From Entamoeba invadens IP1 (taxonomy: Eukaryota; Evosea; Mastigamoebida; Endamoebidae), in the NCBI RefSeq assembly GCF_000330505.1, contig NW_004440113.1, forward strand, positions 226,134 through 290,133: a stretch of DNA of 64,000 nt, written 5' to 3'. Numbering within the stretch: the first letter of the stretch is position 1; the number at the start of each line of letters is the position of its first letter. Positions 19,945-29,509 of the stretch are shown here, one piece after another. A model generated the notes under the pieces. The model was not told the DNA's origin. It did not search any database and saw nothing but the letters and a program-made list of their open reading frames with translations. The translations under genes were made by a program, and so were the position numbers.

Positions 19945-22347
19945 TTACAAGAATGAAGTGTATATAATACTTCCATCCCTCGACCCACTCATCACAAAGT
20001 CGTCATCGAAATCGACTGAGCACACTTTATCCTTATGTAAATACAATTGCCTTAACACTCCCAAAGACCCATTTTTGCAATCGAAGAACGACACAACATT
20101 TTTCTCACCGATAACGATCTTCTTATTCCAACATTTAACTATTTCGATGGGATAAAGAGTCTCTCTGGTGTCAATACAAGTCAATCCGAATCTTCGATCG
20201 AACATCCCTATCTTCCCACTTTGTGTACCAACAATGAGATAATCATTGAACATATCAAAGACGACGTTTTGGTCTGGGAAATCATGAATCTTAGTAACAA
20301 CTTTCCCAGTCCTTTCATCAAAGAACATGACAGTCTTTCCACCGATGCTGCCCGCTAATAAATGTTCGTCGACCTTTTCCATGGAATTCACGTTGTCTTC
20401 TGTCGAGAAAGAAAAGTCCTCGTAGAGCCCACAAGTGACATCTAATACCTTAACAACATTCTTTCTCCACCCCAAGATCTTCGTTGCGCTTTCGATGATC
20501 GTCGCGCCATTAATTGCATCAACTTGGTAATGTTCGGGTTGTGTGTTAAAGTTCAAACTGTGTTGAATCAATTCGCAACTTTTAGTGAGCACAAACATCT
20601 TTTGTTCTCGGTGTTCGACTTCTGCGGTGATAATTTCGTCGTTAATGGCGACTTCGTTGTGGCAGTTGAATGTGCTGTAATTCAATTTTTTCACAAAGCC
20701 ATTTCCACAGAGAATAAATTTATTTCGATCAACTAAACGTGGGAAGAGAAATTTGATTGGTTTGTTTGTGATTGCGACATTTCTTCGTTGAATAGGCGAA
20801 TTATATTTCCACCGGTTTTCAAGAACTTTTGCTCGGCGTACAATTTGAAAGGTTGTTCGAGAAAAGTCTATTTTTGGGGGGTGTGGCGTGTGATAACTGA
20901 TTTTCTTGAACCCTACCGTTTGGAAATACAAATGGTGGAAATTGGCCCAAATGGAGTCACACGTCAGGACTACTCCATTTAATTTCTTACACGTGTGCAT
21001 TAACGAGAACAAATCTTCCATTGGTAAATATTCAAATATTTTTGTGAGGACGATCGGATCCAATGGTAAGAGGGAGTTGTCTTTGTCATTTGAAGCGTTT
21101 TGTGATAACGTTTTTTCAAAATACGTTTTTCTGTGTTTCTGTTGAATAATTGTGGAAACCCTAATTGATTGGCAAAGGACTTGCTTAGCCAAGTCTTTTT
21201 CATGTGAAAAAATAGGGAAGTCAAGGTCATACTCAATCCCCGCTCGTTGTAACAAAAACGATGAGAAAAAGTTAAGGATCGTCCTTGTTCTTTTAGTGTC
21301 GGGCATAGTAGAGAGTTCACAAGAACGAAAGTGATAATAAAAATTGGAGTGGATGACGTCATCGGACACGACCTCAAAAAGTTCTGCACTTAAAATCAAT
21401 TCCAAGTCTGTTTCCGTGTGTTTCTCATTACAAAAAGAGACTTTAACGGACTGAGAAGCAAGGAAGACAGTACCTTCAACAACACGAGAGACGTATATCA
21501 AGTCACCTGATTTAGGGGTATCGCCGAAGAAAGGGGAAGTCACATGTTTGTGGACTATAAGTTTATTTTTCGAAAGAGTTTTGTTTGTAGTGAATAAAGG
21601 AGTGTTATAAGAAGATCCCAACATCCCACTAACAAGGTTTTCAAAGGTGTTAATATGTTTTGTTTTACCGACGACTACCACCTCGGAGTAGTCAGTGTTA
21701 GTTAATATTGAAACGAAGTTATTGGAGAAGATAATGCGAGGATACATATCTAGATACCCCATTCGTTGATAGAATTCATGTTCTAAGTCTAATATCAATT
21801 TGACTTCATTTGAGTTGATTGTTTCACATACATAGTAAATGAATTCTCGTTGTAGATTTAAAACATTCCGCATCATCTTCTTGCGTAATGTACCATTTTG
21901 AACTTTCATAGTGCAAAATATTTTGATGCCATTTTGATGCGCACAAGCAGCAAAAAAGGTCAACTCAATTTGGTTCGGTGGAGCGAAGTTGGTTTGATAG
22001 AAAGATGCGCACTTCGTTGGAATGTAATTTTGATGGTCAACGCATTTGTAATTCTGTCGATAGTTTTCTGCTATCCACAGTGATTGAATATCAGTGATGT
22101 TTGTTGCTTCGTTATAGTGAAATTTTAGGGTTTCTGGACTAAAGGAATAAAAGGTGTTACGATCCATGAAGATGTGTTTCACCTTGTCTATCGAGCCATT
22201 ACTAAATGCTTCAGTCCGGAATTTAAAATACCCGGAAACTCCTTTTTCATATGATTGAATACAGTGGTACGGAGGTTTAAAAGTATTTGGGATTGGTGTG
22301 TATGTCTTGATATCTTCGTTGAATTCTTCTGCTTCGATCTCGTCCAT
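19945..22347 (-). CDS. F-box and WD40 repeat protein
   Basis: 800 residues, single exon. An F-box lies at about residues 420-465 (LDPIVLTKIFEYLPMEDL, FSLMHTCKKLNGVV, DSIWANF). After a linker, several WD40-type blades follow, for example GSIGGKTVMFFDERTGKVV, DYLIVGTQSGKIGMFDRR and a final DDDFVMSGSRDGSIIY. F-box/WD40 proteins are substrate receptors of SCF ubiquitin ligases: the F-box binds Skp1 and the propeller binds targets. The N-terminal 400 residues are unassigned. No RING or kinase motif is present. Confidence 0.82.
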   Translation of the reverse strand: MDEIEAEEFNEDIKTYTPIPNTFKPPYHCIQSYEKGVSGYFKFRTEAFSNGSIDKVKHIFMDRNTFYSFSPETLKFHYNEATNITDIQSLWIAENYRQNYKCVDHQNYIPTKCASFYQTNFAPPNQIELTFFAACAHQNGIKIFCTMKVQNGTLRKKMMRNVLNLQREFIYYVCETINSNEVKLILDLEHEFYQRMGYLDMYPRIIFSNNFVSILTNTDYSEVVVVGKTKHINTFENLVSGMLGSSYNTPLFTTNKTLSKNKLIVHKHVTSPFFGDTPKSGDLIYVSRVVEGTVFLASQSVKVSFCNEKHTETDLELILSAELFEVVSDDVIHSNFYYHFRSCELSTMPDTKRTRTILNFFSSFLLQRAGIEYDLDFPIFSHEKDLAKQVLCQSIRVSTIIQQKHRKTYFEKTLSQNASNDKDNSLLPLDPIVLTKIFEYLPMEDLFSLMHTCKKLNGVVLTCDSIWANFHHLYFQTVGFKKISYHTPHPPKIDFSRTTFQIVRRAKVLENRWKYNSPIQRRNVAITNKPIKFLFPRLVDRNKFILCGNGFVKKLNYSTFNCHNEVAINDEIITAEVEHREQKMFVLTKSCELIQHSLNFNTQPEHYQVDAINGATIIESATKILGWRKNVVKVLDVTCGLYEDFSFSTEDNVNSMEKVDEHLLAGSIGGKTVMFFDERTGKVVTKIHDFPDQNVVFDMFNDYLIVGTQSGKIGMFDRRFGLTCIDTRETLYPIEIVKCWNKKIVIGEKNVVSFFDCKNGSLGVLRQLYLHKDKVCSVDFDDDFVMSGSRDGSIIYTSFL

Positions 22348-23431
22348 TAAGTCTTGTTTTGAGTTTCCATATTATGTGGCGTCGTGTTTTTATTGAACAT
22401 TTGTTTTTCGAAAACAATTTATTCGGCTTTTTTAGTATTTTTGGTGACAACAAACCATTTAATCAGTTAATCTTATTCAAATTTGTTACATTGTGTAATT
22501 TAATGTTAAAATTGCAATATATATTACAAAACAAATCACCCCTTTCTAACGTTTTTTATGGTTACAAAAGGAATATTTTGACTTAAACAATTGGATTATT
22601 GTTGTACAATTGGGAATCAAACTAGTATATAGTAAAAATAAACCATTTTTATCGTTATATTAAGTTGAAGAGACATTATTGAATTTATCTTTGTATTTTG
22701 AATTTTGTGTAAAAAACCCTTTGACGATTAAACAATTTTGTTAATATAAAAAACATAAATTATTATTTTTATTTTTAATTTATTTTTAATAATAATACCT
22801 CGACTTTTTTTTGCAAAATAAATGAACAAAAAAAATGTAAAATATGTGCACAAGATGATAAAAAATGGTAATAAGTTTTGAATTAATGTGCAGTGGTTAT
22901 TATTTTGTTTTCTTATAATAAAATTTTTAATTTTTGTATAATTTATTTTTTTGGTAAACAATTGTTTTATAGTAACAAAAATACATTTTTATTGATTGTA
23001 AATTTTATTATTTATTATTTAATTTAATTATAGTTAATATTTTAAAGTTAGTCCAAAAACGTTGTCCTGGGCTTTTTGGTCAATGAAAATTGGAAAATAT
23101 CGGGATCATGTTCAACATATAAAACAAGCGTCGTTTCAGTTTTTTTCCTAAATTTTTTTCAATTTATTAATTTTTACCTAATTCCCGGGGTTTTATTCAA
23201 TTATTTGTGTATAAATTGATAAAAAGAACAACGTTGGCGACTGGGACAACGTTTTACAACAAACTCTAGTTTGTTTAAAAAATTTAGTTTTTATAAATTT
23301 GTTTGTTTAATCTAACCAAAGTAAATTTACTAATCATTTGTTAACAAACAATAAAAAAAAAACAATAAAATATTTATTATTTTATTAAAAAAATAATAAT
23401 AATTATTCATTAATTTCTAATAATTTTTATT
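22348..23431. other. AT-rich intergenic region with a short inverted repeat
   Basis: About 1.08 kb without a credible gene. A 12-bp inverted pair (ACGTTGTCC-type) occurs at 23055-23067 and 23244-23255, possibly the ends of a small decayed element. The rest is A/T runs. Confidence 0.5.
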
Positions 23432-23440
23432 AAAAATAAC

Positions 23441-23873
23441 GGGACCTACATTGACCACCACCACCACCTTTACCAAAAAAAAAATATTTGCCGCGAGTGT
23501 TTTTTGAAGGAAGTCCACTTTTCAGCCACTGTTTGTGCATCCCCATGTCACCCACTTTCCTTGTCCGTACTGTGTGGACGCGGATGTGGTTCCCCCCCGC
23601 TTGCGGGGGGGTCAGGGGGGATCCGCGCCAAGGGAGGACTTGGAAAGTGGGTGAAACGGTGCACAAACAGACTGTTTGAGTGCGTCTTTATGAGCCTTCT
23701 TTTCAATGCTCCGTCTTTCTCGGTTTCCACTGACTCGAGGTGAATTTTCGGCATTTCTTGAATTCGGGAACCAGACCTAATATTATCCCAGTTTCCTATT
23801 TACTATAATTTGAATATGATTCGAAATAGAAAAAATAAATCTATTTTAAGAGGTGGTGGTCAATGTAGGTCCC
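23441..23873. mobile_element. Mutator-like MITE with 9-bp target duplication
   Basis: A 433-bp element. It begins GGGACCTACATTGACCACC and ends with the inverse (22-bp perfect terminal repeats). It is flanked by identical 9-mers AAAAATAAC at 23432-23440 and 23874-23882. A 9-bp duplication is characteristic of Mutator superfamily transposition. The interior is strikingly GC-rich for this genome. It contains a perfect hairpin CCCCCCCGC-TT-GCGGGGGGG and longer flanking inverted segments (CACCCACTTTCC with GGAAAGTGGGTG; TGTTTGTGCA with TGCACAAACA). No transposase is encoded. Confidence 0.88.
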
Positions 23874-23882
23874 AAAAATAAC

Positions 23883-24315
23883 TATTTTTGTAATTTTTAA
23901 TTTTACTATAATTATTTATAATAAATATTATAATAAAATGATATTGTAAATTAATTATTAATTAAATTATATTAAAAAACATTTTTATTTATCAAAATGT
24001 TTTTTATTAAAAAAAAATAAAAAAATAAATTTATTTTTTTATTTTTTTCAATAGTCTTAAAATTTTAACTAATATTTAATAATATTATATCAATAAACAA
24101 TCAAAGTAAATAGGATAGTTTAATTTACATTTTTGTTATAACTAATACAGTATTAATAATACTATTAAATTTTTATAATTTAATTTTTGAAAATATTTGT
24201 ATAATAAAAATAATAAATTAATAAAAAAAACTAATACAGTAATTTGCTTTAACTCAATTTTATATTAACAATTAAATACGATTTATAATTAAAATGAATA
24301 GTACATAATTTTCTT
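23883..24315. other. AT-rich intergenic region
   Basis: About 430 bases of nearly pure A/T sequence between the MITE and the stop of the RRM gene. Nothing is recognised. Confidence 0.5.
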
Positions 24316-25071
24316 TTACTTTTTAGCGTACTGTAAAACTAACCCGTCTTTTCCGTTTGTTTCGTTCAGAGCGATTTCTGACGATTGTTCGTCTCTAAAC
24401 TCGATGAAAGCAACACCACTGCCCCTGACTTTGATATAACGGACTTCAGAAAAACCAGAGTATTTAGTATATAAAGCTATAAGTTCATCTTTTCCATAAT
24501 TTTTTGGAACATTTTCAATGAAAAGTATTTTGTTAATCATCGGTTTTTCAATTTTTGGTTGAACCCTTGTCTGCTCGTTCTGAGGATTTGTGTCATTTGT
24601 CAAATCTCGTTGAACTTTCCCGACACCATCGACCGCACTCGTTCCGACATTAACTTGATTTGGTGCACTTTCGTTTTGAGCAGAAATTTTGAGTTCTGCA
24701 CTTTTCGGTTTTTTGACACGCGAGATTTTGCGGCCGGTTGATGCGACAAAGGCGTCAGATTCCGTTTTGGCATACGCGATGTGCATCGGCCGGCCAAAAA
24801 GTGAATTGTCTTGAAGAGACAAAAACGCGTGTTCGGCCGCATCCATCGAATTGTAAACTACGAAGGCTTGACCTCTCATAGCTCGAGCTTTTCGAACTTG
24901 AACTGTTAATACTACACCAAACGGACTAAATAGTTTTGTCAAATGTGCTTTGAGTTTTGATGGTTTGAATGCTTGAGTTAAATTGTTTATATATAGTGTG
25001 GCGGAACGGGTGTCAGTTTTGGTTTCACTTTGTGTTGGAATTGGTGTTTGTGTTTCGTTTTGTTCAGTCAT
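24316..25071 (-). CDS. SNRPA/SNRPB2: U1A/U2B''-type snRNP protein with two RRMs
   Basis: 251 residues. RRM1 is at about residues 22-103 with RNP2 LYINNL and RNP1 RGQAFVVY, and contains the SNF-family pattern KLKAHLTKLFSPFGVVL and SLFGRPMHIAYAKTESD. A charged linker follows (KKPKSAELK, PKIEKP). RRM2 is at about residues 178-251 with RNP2 LFIENV and RNP1 GVAFIEF. This order and spacing match U1 snRNP A and U2 B'', which bind snRNA stem-loops. One protein may fill both roles in lineages with a single gene. I cannot tell U1A from U2B'' from sequence alone. Confidence 0.83.
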   Translation of the reverse strand: MTEQNETQTPIPTQSETKTDTRSATLYINNLTQAFKPSKLKAHLTKLFSPFGVVLTVQVRKARAMRGQAFVVYNSMDAAEHAFLSLQDNSLFGRPMHIAYAKTESDAFVASTGRKISRVKKPKSAELKISAQNESAPNQVNVGTSAVDGVGKVQRDLTNDTNPQNEQTRVQPKIEKPMINKILFIENVPKNYGKDELIALYTKYSGFSEVRYIKVRGSGVAFIEFRDEQSSEIALNETNGKDGLVLQYAKK

Positions 25072-25379
25072 AATTATTAGTTTATTATTATAGTTTTTTT
25101 ATAACAAAAGATTATTAAATAACTTATTAATAATTAATAATTAATAATTAATAATAATTAATTATTAATTATACACTATTCAACTTAAATTATTATTAAA
25201 TCAAATATAATTATATTAACCATTTTTATTCAAACAACAACAAAAAATTTTTATTACATTTATATTTTTAATTGTGAAATTATAAAAACAAATTATAAAA
25301 TAATTATAATTATTAGGTCTAAATATATAGAGAGAACGCAAAAACACAAAAAAGAGAAAAACTTGAAAAGGGCATTTCG
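25072..25379. other. divergent promoter region
   Basis: About 310 bases between the divergent RRM and RPB7 genes. It includes AATTATTAATTA-type simple tracts. Promoters of both genes must lie here; no sharp GAACT box is seen. Confidence 0.45.
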
Positions 25380-26097
25380 ATGTTCTTTAAAGTTTTTCAT
25401 TTCATTGCCTTCGTGTTTTTTGCTAAAGTAGTAATAACAGACAGCTAGAATTATCGCACACCATGCAAATTACCCCGGAGCACTTGACACCTACAATCGA
25501 AAGATATATTGACGACATAATCAATCAGAAAACGGGGTACAACAAGGACTATGAATGTTCAGTTATTTGTGTGACGCGTGTTATTGACAGAAAGCCACTC
25601 AGAGTTTGCCTTTTTTTTCCTTCTTATATGTCTTGTCGTTTTCCAACAACAATCTCAAATTGTCATTCAATCAAAATTTTGATGAAAAAACATGTTTTAT
25701 GGAACGAGATGATATTTTAGGCGCTAATTATAACAATTGAAAACAAAACAATGACAACCAGATTGCCGAAGGCACGGGCAACGTTGTCTTCAGTGTGAAG
25801 TACGAAGCCATTGTCCAAAAACTTATCAACAAAGAGGTTGTTGATGGTGTGATTTCCAATGTCTCGAACGACGGAGTTATTGTCGACGCCGGGGCTTGGA
25901 AAAACATCCACGTCTCTTTCAAGAAAGTTGCTGACTGCCAGTTTGACGAGGCGAACAATTGCTACGTCGACACTGATAAGAACAGTGGGTTTTCCATCAA
26001 AAAAGGCGACAAAGTTCGCGCACGCCTTGATGTTGTGAATTACCACGTCAATGGCATCACTTGTATGGCTTCCATTGAGAGAGCTTTCTCCTCTTAA
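25380..26097 (+). CDS. RPB7: RNA polymerase II subunit RPB7
   Basis: Three exons, 25380-25391, 25445-25603 and 25762-26097, give 168 residues; yeast Rpb7 is 171. Exon 1 is only 12 bases (MFFK). The introns begin GTTTTT and GTTTGC and both keep phase 0. The joined N-terminus MFFKLELSHTMQITPEHL aligns with the conserved Rpb7 start, and VKYEAIV, NKEVVDGVISNVSNDGVIV and a C-terminal OB-fold match the family. RPB7 pairs with RPB4 to form the stalk of Pol II that binds nascent RNA. The archaeal-type SHS2 and S1-like halves are both present. Confidence 0.85.
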
Positions 26098-26356
26098 CTC
26101 ATTATCGATTGTAACTTTTATAGTATCTGTATAGCTCTGTTATAGTATATATATAGTTTATTAAACAAATTAAATTATAGTATATTAGTTTAATTTTATT
26201 GTTTTGTAGTTTATTTTTTAGAATTAACTATATAATAATAGTTTAAGTTACAGATAAAAATAGATTGACCCTTTTTGACAGGGAAATATACTATATATGA
26301 ATAATAAAAGAATTAAAAGAAACTATAAAAAACTTGCGAAGTGAAGAAGAAAAAAG

Positions 26357-26361
26357 GAACT
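26357..26361 (+). promoter_or_regulatory. GAACT core-promoter box of RPS16
   Basis: GAACT starts 21 bases before the ATG at 26378, with ACTATAAAAAAC further upstream. It fits the Entamoeba promoter layout. Confidence 0.5.
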
Positions 26362-26377
26362 AACCCTTTGCATTTGG

Positions 26378-26764
26378 ATGTCTGACGTTCAAGCACCAGT
26401 GAAGGCAGCCGCTACAGCGCAAAAGAAAGTCACGAAGAAGGAGAAGAAGGTCGCCACCGAACCGATCAAGTCTGTTCAAGTCTTTGGGAAGAAGAAGACC
26501 GCGATTGCTGTTGCGTTGTGCAAGCAAGGCAAAGGAATGATTCGAGTCAATGGTGTTCCATTGGATTTGATCCAGCCACCAATGTTGAGAATCAAGGCGT
26601 TCGAGCCCCTCTTTGTCATCGGAAAAGAGTACTACGCCCAACTTGACTTGAAAATCAGAGTGACTGGTGGTGGACAAGTCTCTCAAATCTATGCCATTAG
26701 ACAAGCAATTGCAAGAGCCCTTATCGCTTACCAACAGAAATATGTCGACGAAACATCAAAGAAC
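26378..26764 (+). CDS. RPS16: 40S ribosomal protein S16 (uS9), 3' end missing in a gap
   Basis: 129 residues are visible before the N run. Family motifs include [50 protein letters not shown] and [12 protein letters not shown]. uS9 proteins continue for about 40 more residues, ending in a conserved arginine-rich tail that contacts tRNA in the P site. That tail is not visible. An N-terminal lysine/alanine extension is slightly longer than usual. The gene itself is almost certainly intact; the break is an assembly gap. Confidence 0.92.
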
Positions 26765-26864
26765 NNNNNNNNNNNNNNNNNNNNNNNNNNNNNNNNNNNN
26801 NNNNNNNNNNNNNNNNNNNNNNNNNNNNNNNNNNNNNNNNNNNNNNNNNNNNNNNNNNNNNNNN
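26765..26864. other. assembly gap, exactly 100 N
   Basis: One hundred undetermined bases, a conventional unknown-size spacer. The frame across it is not kept, and the missing RPS16 tail needs about 120 bases, so the true length probably differs from 100. Confidence 0.95.
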
Positions 26865-26920
26865 TAATTAAAATATAATTAAAATATAATTAAAATATAA
26901 TTAAAATATAATTAAAATAT
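26865..26920. repeat. 11-bp tandem repeat (ATAATTAAAAT)n
   Basis: About five copies directly after the gap. The repeat may be the reason the assembly broke here. Confidence 0.85.
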
Positions 26921-26968
26921 TTGATTCTTTCTTTAAAAAATTAAATAATAGCATTGCAAAACAGTGAA

Positions 26969-29509
26969 TTAGAATAAGATTACTAAGGAGAAAACTAAGA
27001 TCAAAAGGACGGAGAGAGAAGATACACCGTCCTCGTTATTGGAATCTTCACTGTCTTCAATTTCTCGCCATTCGAAATCGACTTTTCCAAGCCCAGTTGC
27101 GCCAGAAGAAGCTGAGCCAACATAAATCAAGACGGTTTCATCTTTTTTCATTTGGTATTTGACATAAGTGCCACGAGTAGCGACTGGAGTTGTTTCGTGG
27201 TCTCCATAGGCAATACATTCTTTTGGGACTGAATCATTAACAACAACTTGGCAGCTCTTATAGAAGCTGATGTGGGTTTCAAATGAAGTCAAGTCGTCAG
27301 TAGAAACTAACAAGATCAAACTGTAGTTAGCTTTAAAAGTATAATAGACCCCCTTAAGACCATCTTTCACTTCACCACACACTCTACGCGATGGTTTTGA
27401 GTATAAAGTGTTGAATGAGTATCTTCCATTTGTAGTGATTGGTGTTGGAACATCACAAGCCCCTTCAGTCTCTGCTTTCTCTTCATACACATTTATCCTC
27501 GAAGCACGAAAGAAATTGCCAGTGTTTCCAATAGTCGCTATAGGCCCAAAAGTATAGGTGACATCCTCTGTTGGGGTCAACTTCACGGTAGTACCCGTAT
27601 TGTCTTGGCATTTGTTCACATTTAACCCTGCACATGAATCATTTTGCCCAAAAGCCAAAGTTGCTTCTGTCGTTGCAGACTCTAATCCACACGTGTCAAT
27701 GACATACGACTTCCCTGTTAAGAATGTATATTGATAATAAATTCCATTGTTGTGTCCTTGGCGATCGCACGGGTGTTGGACTGTTGTTGTGTGGAACTGG
27801 TCGACAGCAGTGAATGGCAATTGAGTGATCACAAGAGGTAAATCATATGAATTACCTTTATCACTGTTTTTCACAGTAACGTAAATGATAAAAGCGCCAT
27901 AATATGGGTAATACTGGTTTGGATATGATTGAGAGACTGAAACAAACAACGTGAAACTTTCATTCTTATTCAAAGTGGTCGAATATGAAAAATTGTTATA
28001 ATCAGAACACTGTGTTGTATCATCACACGAACTTTTGGTTTCAAGAATGATATTTTTATGTAACGATTTCATACGTGGCAGGACACCAACCTGAACATTC
28101 AATCCGTTTCTATGAGACACGACCTTATACCACCCTCCTTGTTTTTGTGAAGTTGTGTTGCATCCGACTGTACTTGGAATTTTGTCCGAGCCAACTGCTA
28201 CATGGGAGAATGTGTCCCCGTCGTCAATCAAGTCGATTTGTTGTGCATTTGCGCATTGATCATTTTCAGTGGAGTCGAGGCGGACCATTGAAAATGAAAT
28301 ACTTCCTGTATTAATTAATGAAGAAGGTCGAATGTAGTACATGTGATTCTTTTCAAATGTTTTTACGATGTACGTATCATTCCCACATTTGAGTGCTGGG
28401 TTTTCTTCACAAAAGCCACATGAATCTTTATATATTTCTATGCCTGTTGCTTTTTCGGCTGTGAGCGAGTTAGTCCCACATGTCTGGATCACATATTTAT
28501 TTCCATCACCTTCAAAGTTCATATAAAACCCATAGTTCTCAACATTGCACTGTGTTCTGCCCTTTTCAAGACCCGACATTTTGATCACAAAAGAGAGGTA
28601 TGACTGTGAAATTGCAAATGACGTCTCACAACGATCTGCAGCTTGTGAAGTGGATGCGTATAATTGCACACGTCCAGCTTTGTTATTTGTTGAAGTATCT
28701 TTATAATCGTAGATATAAAGATAATAGACATCTCCAACGATGAGTTTGTCGTAATTGAGTCTTGGGATGACGTTCTCAGAAGAAATGTATGTTGATATTA
28801 TTGAAGGGTCTTTGTTGCATTTAGTGTTTAAGGTCATTGATGAGTTTTTAAACAACACAAAAATGGGTTGGATCATTGTGGTGTGTCTATTAGCACTATT
28901 CAAAAATATTTTTGTGTCCGTAGCAGTGAATTTGAACCATACACCTCTTGTTGTTTTATAAGAATCGTATGTTTGGTCACTTTGTACTTCTGCATCGTAT
29001 TGAGTTGGAATAGTAATTTCAATGGCCTCTGTACAATAAGATGACATCACTTGTGGTACCTTTTGAATAGTAAGTAAGTAACTTCCAGTTTCATTTTTAG
29101 TAACACCAGTTACCATCACATAGTAGGTCGTTCCTGTTTTGGCTGTGAATTGAAGACGATTTCTTTGGCCTTTGCATGTGGCAAAAGACGCATCAGTCGC
29201 TACTTCACATGAACTTAACACCCCAGAAGTGCAAGAGGTACCTATTATCACTCTTGAAGCAAAGGAAGTTTGTGCATTACAAGCACTTGCAACAACATCT
29301 ACATCCTCATCTGTAGTAAAAGTAAAGACTTGGCCTGGTTGAGTGACCACACCAGCAGCTTCTAAGCAGTTCCACTGTGATGTTTGTGTGCTTGTCAGGG
29401 TATGGATTTCAGAAAACAAGTCTTTGTCAGACACTTTCCCTAATGAAATGGCGTCATTGCAAGTATCTCCTTTGATCAAGGAAACAAGGATGAAGAAAAC
29501 AGACAACAT
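26969..29509 (-). CDS. large secreted or surface protein with repeated beta-domains
   Basis: 846 residues, single exon. It has a signal peptide MLSVFFILVSLIKG and a hydrophobic C-terminus SVLLILVFSLVILF with almost no tail, which suggests a GPI-anchor signal or tail anchor. In between are repeated ~130-150-residue units that each open with a Cys plus Ala/Ile motif (DTCNDAISLG, SYCTEAIEIT, DRCETSFAIS, DQCANAQQID, GACDVPTPIT) and contain aromatic beta strands such as WFKFTATD, YYVMVTGV, YYLYIYDY and YYTFKANY. This resembles bacterial pre-peptidase C-terminal/CUB-like sandwiches. Several N-x-S/T sites are present. It is probably a lineage-specific surface glycoprotein. Confidence 0.78.
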   Translation of the reverse strand: MLSVFFILVSLIKGDTCNDAISLGKVSDKDLFSEIHTLTSTQTSQWNCLEAAGVVTQPGQVFTFTTDEDVDVVASACNAQTSFASRVIIGTSCTSGVLSSCEVATDASFATCKGQRNRLQFTAKTGTTYYVMVTGVTKNETGSYLLTIQKVPQVMSSYCTEAIEITIPTQYDAEVQSDQTYDSYKTTRGVWFKFTATDTKIFLNSANRHTTMIQPIFVLFKNSSMTLNTKCNKDPSIISTYISSENVIPRLNYDKLIVGDVYYLYIYDYKDTSTNNKAGRVQLYASTSQAADRCETSFAISQSYLSFVIKMSGLEKGRTQCNVENYGFYMNFEGDGNKYVIQTCGTNSLTAEKATGIEIYKDSCGFCEENPALKCGNDTYIVKTFEKNHMYYIRPSSLINTGSISFSMVRLDSTENDQCANAQQIDLIDDGDTFSHVAVGSDKIPSTVGCNTTSQKQGGWYKVVSHRNGLNVQVGVLPRMKSLHKNIILETKSSCDDTTQCSDYNNFSYSTTLNKNESFTLFVSVSQSYPNQYYPYYGAFIIYVTVKNSDKGNSYDLPLVITQLPFTAVDQFHTTTVQHPCDRQGHNNGIYYQYTFLTGKSYVIDTCGLESATTEATLAFGQNDSCAGLNVNKCQDNTGTTVKLTPTEDVTYTFGPIATIGNTGNFFRASRINVYEEKAETEGACDVPTPITTNGRYSFNTLYSKPSRRVCGEVKDGLKGVYYTFKANYSLILLVSTDDLTSFETHISFYKSCQVVVNDSVPKECIAYGDHETTPVATRGTYVKYQMKKDETVLIYVGSASSGATGLGKVDFEWREIEDSEDSNNEDGVSSLSVLLILVFSLVILF

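Noticed and set aside
23430..23754. Several overlapping open frames in the GC-rich island (both strands)
   Set aside because: They lie inside the Mutator-like MITE, arise because GC-rich DNA has few stops, and have no protein features.
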